NCBI RefSeq assembly: GCF_901827185.1
Contig: NZ_LR594671.1
Location: forward strand, 2,604,001 to 2,668,000
Direction of reading: 5' to 3'
Source: Variovorax sp. PBL-E5
Lineage (GTDB): Bacteria > Pseudomonadota > Gammaproteobacteria > Burkholderiales > Burkholderiaceae_C
Length of the DNA stretch: 64,000 nucleotides
This document shows positions 1 to 7,644 of this stretch, piece by piece. The notes under the pieces were generated by a model. It was given only the letters and a program-made list of their open reading frames with translations. It had not been told where the DNA came from and made no database searches. Numbering within the stretch: position 1 is the first letter of the stretch; every line of letters starts with the position of its first letter. The position numbers were made by a program, and so were the translations under genes.

Positions 1-899
1 GCGGCCTCGACCTGCTTGAGGCGGCGCGCCATGCGGCCGATGAAGTTCTGCGTCACCGCAGGCAGGTCGCGGTGGGCGGGCACCACGATGCCGACCTTGA
101 GGTCGCGCAGCGCGGGCAGCTCGAAAGGCCGCCACACCAGCTCGCCGCGGCCGAGCTCGCCGATGAAGGCGGTCTTCGAGAAGAAGGAGATGCCGAGCCG
201 GGCCATGAGCAGCCGCTTGACCGTCGGCGTCCAGTTGCAGGTGGCGGTGAATTCGAGCTGATCCCAGAAGTCGCCGAACTCCGGGCACATCGAGCTGCTG
301 ATCGGCGGCTGGCCGAGCGAGCGCAGGAAGGGCTGGCCCACGCATTCGGCCAGGCTGATGGATTCGCGCGTCGCCAGCGGATGGCCGGGCGGCATCATCA
401 CGCCCAGCGGCAGGTTCACCGTCGCGGCGGTCTTGACGCCGGGCGGCAGGCGGCTGACGAAAGTCACGGCGGCATCGGCCTGGCCCGACAACACCATCGC
501 GGGCGCATCCATCGGCGCGACCGAGGTGAGGGTGTAGGTGACGGCGGGGAAGAGCTCGGCGAACTCCTCGACCGCCGCCGGCAGCACGTCTTCGAACATC
601 GAATCCATCGCCACGATCTTGATGTGGCCGGTGTGCTCGCCCTTGAGCGCATGCAGGTCGGCGCGCGTGACCTGGAAGTCGTGCAGCGTCTCCTGCACGT
701 GCTTGAGCAGGCGTTCGCCGGCGGTGTTGAGGCGCATGCCGCCGGGCAGGCGATCGAACAGTTCGAGGCCGAGTTCCTCCTCGAGCTTGAGGATCTGCCG
801 GTTGACCGCGCTGGAGGCGACGAACAGGTTCTCCGAGGCCTTGCGGACCGAGCCGCAACGGGCCACTTCCAGGAAATACTTCAGAACGCTGGCGTGCAT
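1..899 (-). CDS. LysR-family transcriptional regulator, 3' end beyond window
   Basis: Open on the minus strand from ATG at 899 to the left window edge, about 299 codons, so only the last few residues can be missing. The N-terminus is a LysR winged helix (start MHASVLKYFLEVARCGSVRK; recognition-helix segment ASSAVNRQILKLEEELG), followed by a periplasmic-binding-like effector domain. It starts 34 bp after the ferredoxin stop on the same strand, so it may be the last gene of the CoA-transferase/ABC operon and sense its substrate. The effector cannot be predicted from the sequence. LysR membership is clear; the regulatory target is inferred from position only. Confidence 0.88.
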   Translation of the reverse strand, partial: MHASVLKYFLEVARCGSVRKASENLFVASSAVNRQILKLEEELGLELFDRLPGGMRLNTAGERLLKHVQETLHDFQVTRADLHALKGEHTGHIKIVAMDSMFEDVLPAAVEEFAELFPAVTYTLTSVAPMDAPAMVLSGQADAAVTFVSRLPPGVKTAATVNLPLGVMMPPGHPLATRESISLAECVGQPFLRSLGQPPISSSMCPEFGDFWDQLEFTATCNWTPTVKRLLMARLGISFFSKTAFIGELGRGELVWRPFELPALRDLKVGIVVPAHRDLPAVTQNFIGRMARRLKQVEA

Positions 900-932
900 G
901 GCGCGGAGTCTCCGGTGAGCCGCTGCACGTGA

Positions 933-1271
933 TCAGGGCGGTGTTCGAGCGACCGGCCAGGCAACGACCACCGGATGATCGCAGACCGGCTTCGCGATGT
1001 CGCAGGCGCCGCCCGGTGCGCCGAGGCCGGACACCTGCGGCTCGAAGAATTCCTTGTTGATCGCGAGGAAGTTCGCCTGGTCGGACGGCAGACGGCGGTC
1101 CTCGTAAATCGCCTGCACCGGACAGGCCGAGATGCAGACGCCGCAGTCGATGCATTCGTCCGGGTGGATGTAGAGCGTGCGTTGACCTTCGTAGATGCAA
1201 TCGACCGGGCAGCACAGTACGCAGGCGCCGTCCTTGACGTCGATGCAGGCGGAGCCGATGACGTGGGTCAT
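933..1271 (-). CDS. ferredoxin, two iron-sulfur cluster motifs (FdxA-like)
   Basis: A 112-residue electron carrier. Near the N-terminus it has C-x7-C-x3-C followed by PVDCIYEG; the second motif is [12 protein letters not shown] (C-x2-C-x2-C-x3-CP). This is the pattern of seven- or eight-iron bacterial ferredoxins. One additional cysteine lies inside the first motif (VLCCP). The start at 1271 (MTHVIGSAC) was chosen because the family begins just before the first motif; the frame is open further upstream but that part does not resemble the family. It lies 19 bp after the crotonase gene, and probably serves an oxidoreductase of the same operon, possibly the FAD enzyme at 3230. Confidence 0.85.
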   Translation of the reverse strand: MTHVIGSACIDVKDGACVLCCPVDCIYEGQRTLYIHPDECIDCGVCISACPVQAIYEDRRLPSDQANFLAINKEFFEPQVSGLGAPGGACDIAKPVCDHPVVVAWPVARTPP

Positions 1272-1290
1272 GCGGATCGCCCCGGGTGCC

Positions 1291-2064
1291 CTAGCGTCCC
1301 AGCCACTGCGGCTTGCGCTTCTGCTGGAACGCCAGCACGCCCTCGTCGGCATCCTGCGATTGCAGCGCCGCCATGACGGCCGGCAGCCGCACCGCCTGCG
1401 CGTCGGCGGGCGAGAGCGTCGAGGTGCGGCGCACCACCTGCTTGATGGCGCGCAAGGAGAGCGGCGCGCAGGCCAGGATCTGATCGGCCCAGCGCTGAAC
1501 GGCCGCGTCGAGCTCGGCGCGCGGAACCACTTCGTTGACGAGACCGAGTTCGAGCGCGCGCCGCGCGCTCACGCGCTGGCCTGTGAACAGAATCCCCATG
1601 GCCTGGCGAAACGGGATCTGCCGCTGCAGCAGTGTCATGCCGCCGTCCAGCGGCATGCGCCCCACCAGTGGTTCCGGCAGGCCGAAGCTCGCTTCCTCGC
1701 AGGCCACGACGATGTCGCAGCCCAGCACCATCTCGAAGCCGCCGCCGAGCGCGAGGCCGTTGACGCGCGCGATCACCGGCACGTCCAGCGTCTCGCGCAG
1801 CGCGATGCCGCCGAAGCCGCCTTCGCGCGCGGCCGCCCAGTACTCGACGCCCTTGACCGACGGGTTCTTGAGGTCGGCACCGGCGCAGAAGGCGCGCTCG
1901 CCTTCGCCGCTCAGCACCACCACGCGCACGTCGTCGCGCTGCTCGATGTCCTTCCAGATGCGCTGCAGTTCGGCCTCGGTCGCGAGGTCCACCGCATTCA
2001 TCACCGCGGGCCGGTCGATGGTGACGCGGGCGACGTGCGCCTCGACGGCGTAGCGCACCGTCAT
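1291..2064 (-). CDS. enoyl-CoA hydratase/isomerase family protein (crotonase fold)
   Basis: 257 residues, the usual crotonase length. The oxyanion-hole region [16 protein letters not shown] and the segment [16 protein letters not shown] are visible. The glutamate in LPEP matches the first catalytic Glu of classical enoyl-CoA hydratase. The position of the second catalytic Glu (A-M-E-M in the rat enzyme) reads A-M-G-I here, so the enzyme may be an isomerase, hydrolase or specialised hydratase. Its ATG overlaps the CoA-transferase stop (ATGA), so the two are translationally coupled. It probably acts on the CoA ester made by that transferase. The substrate is unknown. Confidence 0.85.
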   Translation of the reverse strand: MTVRYAVEAHVARVTIDRPAVMNAVDLATEAELQRIWKDIEQRDDVRVVVLSGEGERAFCAGADLKNPSVKGVEYWAAAREGGFGGIALRETLDVPVIARVNGLALGGGFEMVLGCDIVVACEEASFGLPEPLVGRMPLDGGMTLLQRQIPFRQAMGILFTGQRVSARRALELGLVNEVVPRAELDAAVQRWADQILACAPLSLRAIKQVVRRTSTLSPADAQAVRLPAVMAALQSQDADEGVLAFQQKRKPQWLGR

Positions 2065-3233
2065 GCCGCAGCTCCCGCCAGCAGCGCCCGCGCTTGCGCG
2101 AGCACTTCCTGCGTGTGCTCGCCGAGCCGGGGCGGCTCGCGGTGGATGCCGGTGGCTGCGCCCGACATCCGGATCGGGCTGGCGACAAAGCGCAGGGCGC
2201 GCCCGTCGGCCGCCGCGCCCTCGAGGATCATCTCGTTGTGCAGCGTCTGCGGATCGACCAGCGCCTCGCGCATGTCGCGCACCGGCGCCGACAGCAGGTC
2301 CTGCGCTTCGAGCCGCACCAGCCAGTGGTCGCGCGTGTCGCTGGCGAAGCGGCTGCGCAGGATGCCGTGCAGCTCCGCCTTGTGAGCGAACTGCTGTTCG
2401 AGGTTGGAGAAGCGCGCTTCCTGCGACAGGTCGGGCAGGTCGAGCGCCGCGCAGATGTCGCGCAGCGGATTGGGCTTGAAGGCGCCGACCAGCACCAGCG
2501 GCCCGGTGGTGGTCTGGAACACGCCCGACAGCGGCATCGCGGCCCAGTTCACTTCCGAGTCGGCCATCATGATCATGGCCGCTTCCTGCATCTGCATCGC
2601 CAGCATGGAGTTGTAGAGCGACACCGCGATCTTCTGGCCTTCGCCCGTGCGCTCGCGCTGCAGCAGCGCGAACAGGATGCCCTGCACCAGGTGCATGCCC
2701 GCGGTGTAGTCGGCCAGCGCGGTCGGGTAGATCGACACCGGGATGTCGTCGTCGGCGCGGCGCGCCATCACGCCCGTCATGGCCTGGGCCAGCACGTCCT
2801 GGCCGCCCTTGTGCGCATAGGGCCCGGTCTCGCCGAAGCCGGTGCCGATCGCGTAGACGATGCGCGGGTTCAGCTGCCGGCACTCCTCGTAGCTCAGGCC
2901 GAGTCGCTCCATGACACCCGCGCGGAAGTTGCTCACCACCACGTCGGCGTCGGCGATCAGCGCCTTCACGAGGTCCATCTGCGCCGCGTCGCGCAGGTCG
3001 ATCTCGACGCTGCGCTTGTTGCGGTTCAGGCTGCAGAAGATCGGGTTGTCGTGCCCGGCCACCGGCGCGAAGGTCGAGCGGCTGAGGTCGCCCGCGCCCT
3101 TGCGTTCGATCTTGATCACGTCGGCGCCGTGGTCGGCCAGCATCTGCGTGCAGACCGGGCCCATCATCACCTGCGTGAAGTCGATCACGCGCACGCCGGC
3201 GAGCGGCAGCTTCGTGGTGTCATGGGTGTTCAT
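2061..3233 (-). CDS. CaiB/BaiF family CoA-transferase
   Basis: A 390-residue class III CoA-transferase, which moves CoA from a donor thioester to a carboxylic acid. The N-terminal signature LAGVRVIDFTQVMMGP, the segment ADVIKIERKGAGD and the motif LADYTAG are visible; D175 in that last motif fits the catalytic aspartate that forms the acyl anhydride. Start and stop both overlap neighbours by ATGA junctions (FAD oxidoreductase upstream, crotonase downstream), so it is in the middle of an operon. It likely activates the compound imported by the adjacent ABC transporter. The specific acid cannot be named from sequence. Confidence 0.88.
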   Translation of the reverse strand: MNTHDTTKLPLAGVRVIDFTQVMMGPVCTQMLADHGADVIKIERKGAGDLSRSTFAPVAGHDNPIFCSLNRNKRSVEIDLRDAAQMDLVKALIADADVVVSNFRAGVMERLGLSYEECRQLNPRIVYAIGTGFGETGPYAHKGGQDVLAQAMTGVMARRADDDIPVSIYPTALADYTAGMHLVQGILFALLQRERTGEGQKIAVSLYNSMLAMQMQEAAMIMMADSEVNWAAMPLSGVFQTTTGPLVLVGAFKPNPLRDICAALDLPDLSQEARFSNLEQQFAHKAELHGILRSRFASDTRDHWLVRLEAQDLLSAPVRDMREALVDPQTLHNEMILEGAAADGRALRFVASPIRMSGAATGIHREPPRLGEHTQEVLAQARALLAGAAA

Positions 3234-4615
3234 GCCGTGACCTCGCGTTGTGCGGCCAATGCCAGCGGCGGCACATCCGCGTTGGGTCCGCCCTGGTCGC
3301 CCGGATCGGCGCCCTGCGCACGCAGCGTGCGCTGCAGCGCGGCGACGTCGACATCGCGCACCGCGACACCGGCATCGAGCGCCAGCGCGGCGGCCACGCC
3401 CGCGGCCTCGCCCATCGCCATGCAGGGCGGGATCTCGCGCGAGATCTTCTGCGCCGCCGACGTGGCTGAATAGTGGCGGCCGGCCACCAGCAGGTTGTCG
3501 ACGCTGCGCGGCACCAGCGTGCGGTAGGGGTAGTAGTAGTCGCGGCCGCGCGCGATGCTGTCGGCGAAGCGCGCGCGATGCATCACGTCGTCCTTGGTCA
3601 TCACGTACTCGCCTTCGAGCAGTCGTGTCTGGCGCACGCCGGTCTGCGGCGCGAGGTCGACCACGAAGCAGTTGCGAAAGCCCGGCAGCCTGGCGCGGAT
3701 GACGCTCACCGCCTCGTGGATCGCCTTGCGGCCGTTGACCTCGGCGCGCGTGAGATCGTCGACCTTGAGCCCGTCCAGCCCCGGCATGTGCGGGCAGTTG
3801 CACCAGACCACGCCGGGCAGCGGCGTCTTCAGCCACCACTGCGCCCAGCTGCCGCCGAGCAGGCGCTTGATCTCGCGGTCGATCTCCTCGAAGGCCTCGG
3901 GCTCCTCGCGTTCGAAGCGCTCGGCCTCGTCGGTGTCGACGCCGCCGAGGCGGAACACGGTGGTCATGATGTAGCTGCCGCCGACGTGCGGCGCGCCGGC
4001 CGAGGCGGCCACGTCGAGGTCGCCGGTGGTGTCGATCACCACGCCGCCGAGGATCGCCTCGCGTCCCTGTTTGGTGTCGCAGATCACGCCCTTCACCTTG
4101 CCGTCCTCCACCAGCGTGCGCGAGAACCACGAATGCAGCCGCAGCTCGATGCCGAGCTCCTTGACCTTCTCCATCGAGACCCGCTTCCACGCGTCGGGAT
4201 CGAAGGCGGCGGCGAAGCAGATCGGGTGCGGCTTCTCCTTGCTGTGGAAATCGAAGGTGCCCCAGCGCAGCCACTTGTCGATGCTGGCCGGTGCGCTGCC
4301 CCATTCATGGCTCTTCGGAAAGGCCGCGAGGCCGAGCGCCGCCATGCGGTCGATCATTTCCATGCAGGTGCCGCGCACCGAGATCTCGCGCAGGTGGCTG
4401 TCCCACATGTCGTCGAGCACCAGCACCATGCCGCCCGAGGCCAGGCCGCCGAGATGGTTGTAGCGCTCCAGCAGCGTGACGCGGGCACCGTTGCGCGCGG
4501 CGCCGTAGGCCGCCGCGAGGCCGGCCGGGCCGCCGCCCACCACCACCACGTCGGCTTCGGCCGCCACGCGCACGTCGTGCGCGGGCTCCTGAATCCAGTC
4601 TCCGATTCGGCTCAT
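3230..4615 (-). CDS. FAD-dependent oxidoreductase (FAD_oxidored type)
   Basis: 461 residues with an N-terminal dinucleotide-binding motif VVVVGGGPAGLAAAYGA (glycines 27-32) and a C-terminal FAD-binding segment containing CMAMGEAAGVAAALA. The overall look is that of PF12831-type enzymes, which act on a range of small substrates. The ATG at 4615 was chosen over an in-frame TTG six bases upstream because AAGGAG lies six bases before it. It follows the ABC permease by about 46 bp and overlaps the CoA-transferase start. It may oxidise the imported compound before or after CoA activation, perhaps passing electrons to the operon's ferredoxin. The reaction is unassigned. Confidence 0.82.
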   Translation of the reverse strand: MSRIGDWIQEPAHDVRVAAEADVVVVGGGPAGLAAAYGAARNGARVTLLERYNHLGGLASGGMVLVLDDMWDSHLREISVRGTCMEMIDRMAALGLAAFPKSHEWGSAPASIDKWLRWGTFDFHSKEKPHPICFAAAFDPDAWKRVSMEKVKELGIELRLHSWFSRTLVEDGKVKGVICDTKQGREAILGGVVIDTTGDLDVAASAGAPHVGGSYIMTTVFRLGGVDTDEAERFEREEPEAFEEIDREIKRLLGGSWAQWWLKTPLPGVVWCNCPHMPGLDGLKVDDLTRAEVNGRKAIHEAVSVIRARLPGFRNCFVVDLAPQTGVRQTRLLEGEYVMTKDDVMHRARFADSIARGRDYYYPYRTLVPRSVDNLLVAGRHYSATSAAQKISREIPPCMAMGEAAGVAAALALDAGVAVRDVDVAALQRTLRAQGADPGDQGGPNADVPPLALAAQREVTA

Positions 4616-4661
4616 GACCAACTCCTTTGCATTCGTTCGCGATTGCTGGACCCCAGCGGCC

Positions 4662-5504
4662 TCAATGCGCGTCTTCCGGTTGCCAGCGGATGATCCAGCG
4701 CTCCGCCAGGACGACGAGCAGGAAGAAGAATCCCGAGAGGCTGGCGCTCATCAGGATCGCCGCATAGAGCAGCGCCGAATCGAAATTGAAGGTGGCCTGG
4801 ATGATCATGGCGCCGACGCCGACATTGGCGCCGACCCATTCGCCGACCACCGCGCCGATCACCGCCATCGAGGCTGCGATGCGCAGCGCCGAGAACAGGA
4901 AGGGCAGGGCGTTGAACAGGCGCAGGCGAAAGAAGATCTCGGTCTTGCTGGCCGACAGCACGCGCATCAATTCCATCGCCTGCGGATTGACCGATTCCAG
5001 CCCGCGCACCGTGTTGACCAGCGTCGGGAAGAAGCACACCAGCGCCGCGATCGTGATCTTGGGCTCCATGCCGTTGCCCATGATCAGCACCAGGATCGGC
5101 GCCTTGGCGACCACGGGGATCGCGTTGAACATCAGCACCACCGGGAAGAAGATCTCCTGCAGCGTCTTGTTGTGCACGAAGACGGTCGCGATCAGGATCG
5201 CCGCGAGGTTGCCGAGCAGGAAGCCGCCGCCCGCTTCGATGGCGGTCGGGATCAGGTTGCTCAGCAGCACGTCGCGCTTGGTCCAGAGCGTGTCCACCAC
5301 CACCCAGGGCGAGGGCGCGACGAAGGGCTTGACGCCGAACCAGACGACGATGGCCCACCAGCCGAGGATCAGACCGACGATGCCCAGCGCCGGCAGGATG
5401 CGGCTGCGCCGCAGGCGGCGACGCCGTTGCACCGCCCATGCGGCGTATTCCGGATCGGCGGCCGGCGCGCTCGATGGAACCGGATGAAGGGCTGTGGCGC
5501 TCAT
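4662..5504 (-). CDS. ABC transporter permease, NitT/TauT (SsuC/TauC) type
   Basis: 280 residues with about six hydrophobic segments. The cytoplasmic coupling loop around MELMRVLSASKTEIFFRLRL fits the EAA-type loop of BPD-transporter inner-membrane components. The N-terminal 35 residues are soluble and contain an RRRRLRRSR cluster, consistent with the positive-inside rule. It lies 12 bp after the ATPase gene and belongs with it and the binding protein. The family imports sulfonates, nitrate, aromatic acids, thiamine precursors and similar molecules, so the substrate is left open. Confidence 0.92.
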   Translation of the reverse strand: MSATALHPVPSSAPAADPEYAAWAVQRRRRLRRSRILPALGIVGLILGWWAIVVWFGVKPFVAPSPWVVVDTLWTKRDVLLSNLIPTAIEAGGGFLLGNLAAILIATVFVHNKTLQEIFFPVVLMFNAIPVVAKAPILVLIMGNGMEPKITIAALVCFFPTLVNTVRGLESVNPQAMELMRVLSASKTEIFFRLRLFNALPFLFSALRIAASMAVIGAVVGEWVGANVGVGAMIIQATFNFDSALLYAAILMSASLSGFFFLLVVLAERWIIRWQPEDAH

Positions 5505-5516
5505 GGTCGATTCCTC

Positions 5517-6302
5517 TCAGCAGGTTTCCAGCAGCCGGCGCAGCCGTGCGGTGAGTTGCACGAAGGCCGGCGTGTCGCGCATGTCGAGCGTGCGCTCGTC
5601 GGGCAGCTCGACCGGCACGATCTCGCGCACGCGGCCCGGATTGGCCGCCATCATCAGCACGCGCTGGCCGAGGAAGGCCGCCTCATGGATGCTGTGGGTG
5701 ACGAACAGGATCGTGACGCCGGTTTCTTTCCACACGCGCAGCAGTTCCTCGTTGAGCCGGTCGCGCGTGATCTCGTCGAGCGCGCCGAAGGGCTCGTCCA
5801 TCAGCAGGATCTTCGGGTCGCAGACCAGCGCGCGCGCGATCGACACGCGCTGGCGCTGGCCGCCCGACATCTCGTGCGGATAGGCGTTGGCGCGGTCCTT
5901 CAGGCCGACCAGCTCCAGCAGTTCCTGCGGCGTGCGCCGGCCCTTGCGTGCGGCGCCGCCGCCGACCTGCAGCGGCAGCTGGACGTTCTCGAGCGCAGTG
6001 CGCCACGGCAGCAGCGCGGCATCCTGGAACACGAAGCCGATGTCGCGATGGCCGCGTGCCACCTCGGGCGCGACCGACAGCACACTGAGCTTGCCGCGGC
6101 TCGCCGGCTGCAGGTCGGCCACCACGCGCAGGAAGGTCGACTTGCCGCAGCCCGACGGGCCCAGCAGCGTGAGGAATTCGCCGTGCTTCACCTCGAGGTC
6201 GAGGGACTGCAGGGCGACCACGTCGCGGCGCTCGGTGAAGAAGCGCACGCCGATGTCGCGCGCCGCGATCGCGGGCGCATCGGTGTTCAGCACGGCGGCC
6301 AT
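5517..6302 (-). CDS. ABC transporter ATP-binding protein, NitT/TauT type
   Basis: 261 residues. Walker A is GPSGCGKST, the Q-loop is FQDAALLPW, the signature is MSGGQRQR, Walker B is ILLMDEPFGALDE and the switch histidine is in THSIHEA. All are intact. Like TauB/SsuB it is short and lacks an added regulatory domain. It starts six bases after the binding-protein stop and ends 12 bp before the permease, giving the typical binding protein-ATPase-permease order. It energises uptake of the operon's substrate at the inner membrane. Confidence 0.94.
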   Translation of the reverse strand: MAAVLNTDAPAIAARDIGVRFFTERRDVVALQSLDLEVKHGEFLTLLGPSGCGKSTFLRVVADLQPASRGKLSVLSVAPEVARGHRDIGFVFQDAALLPWRTALENVQLPLQVGGGAARKGRRTPQELLELVGLKDRANAYPHEMSGGQRQRVSIARALVCDPKILLMDEPFGALDEITRDRLNEELLRVWKETGVTILFVTHSIHEAAFLGQRVLMMAANPGRVREIVPVELPDERTLDMRDTPAFVQLTARLRRLLETC

Positions 6303-6308
6303 CGCGCG

Positions 6309-7340
6309 TCAGGCCTTCGCCGTACGGGCAGCGGCGGTGGTCTTGAGGATGTCCATCGTCATGACGTCCTCCAGCTTCGGCGTCTTGGCGGTGAACTGCT
6401 TGAGCTGCGAATACAGCGAGATCTGGTCCTGCCAGATCGCCGGATCCATGGTGCCCCATCCTTGCGTCTTGGTGGTGTCGGTGAAGGCGTAGGCGAGCAT
6501 CACATCCAGCGCCTCGCGTTCGTCGGCGCGCACCAGGTTCGGGTATTCCTTGATCAGCAGATCGACCGACTGGTCGCGGTTGGCCTGCGCGTAGTGCCAG
6601 CCCTTGGCCGTGGCGCGCACGAAGCCGGCGATCGCCTTGCTGTTCTTCTTCAGCGTGTCGGGCGTGGCGTAGTAGGGCAGGGCATAGAGCTTCACGCCCG
6701 AATCCCACAGGCTCAGATCGACGCGATCCTTGCCGAGCACCTTGAGCGCGGTGGTGTTGGTGAGCCAGCCGGTCACCACATCGACCTGGCCGTTCAGCAG
6801 CGGCGACATGTCGGCGCCGATGGGGATGATGTTGACGTCCTTCTCGGGGATGTCGTTCTTGGCCAGCAGCGCGCGCAGCAGGACGACGCCGGTGGACTGG
6901 ATGCCGACCTTCTTGCCCACGAAGTCGGCCGGTTTGCGCACCGGTTTCTTTTCGAGCGAGAAGAAGCAGTAGGGATGGCGCTGGGCGCCGATCGCAAAGC
7001 ACTGGATCGGCAAGCCCTGCGACACGGCGAGCATGATCGAGGGGCTGGACGACACCTGCCCGACTTCCTGCCGGCCCGCCGCCACGACCGCCACGCCATC
7101 GACGTTCGGACCGCCGGGAATGATGCTGAAGTCGACACCCTCCTGCTCGTAGTAGCCCAGGCGCTTGGCCACCACCTCGCCGATCTGGTTGCCGCCGGCG
7201 ATCCAGCCGAGCTGCATCTTGATCTCGGCCTTGTCGGCCGCCAGCGCATCCACGGAGATCAGGCCGCCGAGCGCCAGTCCACTGGTGGCCAGCGAGGCCT
7301 TGAGCAGTTGCCGGCGATGCATGTTCGATGAAGCTTCCAT
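6309..7340 (-). CDS. ABC transporter substrate-binding protein, NMT1/SsuA-like, exported
   Basis: A 343-residue periplasmic binding protein. The N-terminus has RRQLLKASLATSGLALGG followed by ALAAD, an export signal with a twin arginine that may use Tat. The mature part begins KAEIKMQLGWIAGGNQIGEV, the usual opening of NMT1/SsuA-like proteins. The ATG at 7340 follows AGAGGAG at about six bases. It is the first gene of the 7340-933 operon and so sets its substrate. A link to sulfonates, aromatic acids or pyrimidine-like molecules would each fit the family and none is favoured by the sequence. Confidence 0.9.
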   Translation of the reverse strand: MEASSNMHRRQLLKASLATSGLALGGLISVDALAADKAEIKMQLGWIAGGNQIGEVVAKRLGYYEQEGVDFSIIPGGPNVDGVAVVAAGRQEVGQVSSSPSIMLAVSQGLPIQCFAIGAQRHPYCFFSLEKKPVRKPADFVGKKVGIQSTGVVLLRALLAKNDIPEKDVNIIPIGADMSPLLNGQVDVVTGWLTNTTALKVLGKDRVDLSLWDSGVKLYALPYYATPDTLKKNSKAIAGFVRATAKGWHYAQANRDQSVDLLIKEYPNLVRADEREALDVMLAYAFTDTTKTQGWGTMDPAIWQDQISLYSQLKQFTAKTPKLEDVMTMDILKTTAAARTAKA

Positions 7341-7644
7341 GGAGACTCCTCTTTGAAGATTGCGAAAGAGACCGTGCGGCTGACCATCGCGGAACGCAAA
7401 GAGGCGCGCATGTCAGGGCTGTGACGGATGCTAGGCATCTGGTTCTGCTGCACAAAGAATCATTTTTCGCGATGGCCGCTGCCGAAATTCGCTCGGGCAG
7501 GACGAGCGTGCCGCCGCGAGCCGGGCGCGCAGGGCACGGCAGCGGCGGCGAGCTTCGTGAGGGATGTCACGCCGCGGGCATCGAATCGCGCGCGCGTCAT
7601 GCGGCCGACGTGCGACCTTCCTATGCTGCCGCAGGATTTCCAGA
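7341..7644. promoter_or_regulatory. divergent intergenic region between the ABC operon and the EAL/GGDEF gene
   Basis: No credible gene lies in these 304 bases. On the minus strand a weak sigma70-like pair is visible: TTGTGC (7455-7450) and TAGCAT (7433-7428) separated by 16 bases, about 90 bases before the binding-protein start. The short inverted element ATGC-N3-GCAT (7428-7438) overlaps that -10 and could take part in binding by the LysR regulator at the operon's end. No clear plus-strand promoter was found. Confidence 0.3.

Noticed and set aside
4614..7331. A 905-codon plus-strand frame across the ABC transporter genes
   Set aside because: Antisense to three clear ABC genes; the peptide is His/Asp/Gln-rich low complexity.
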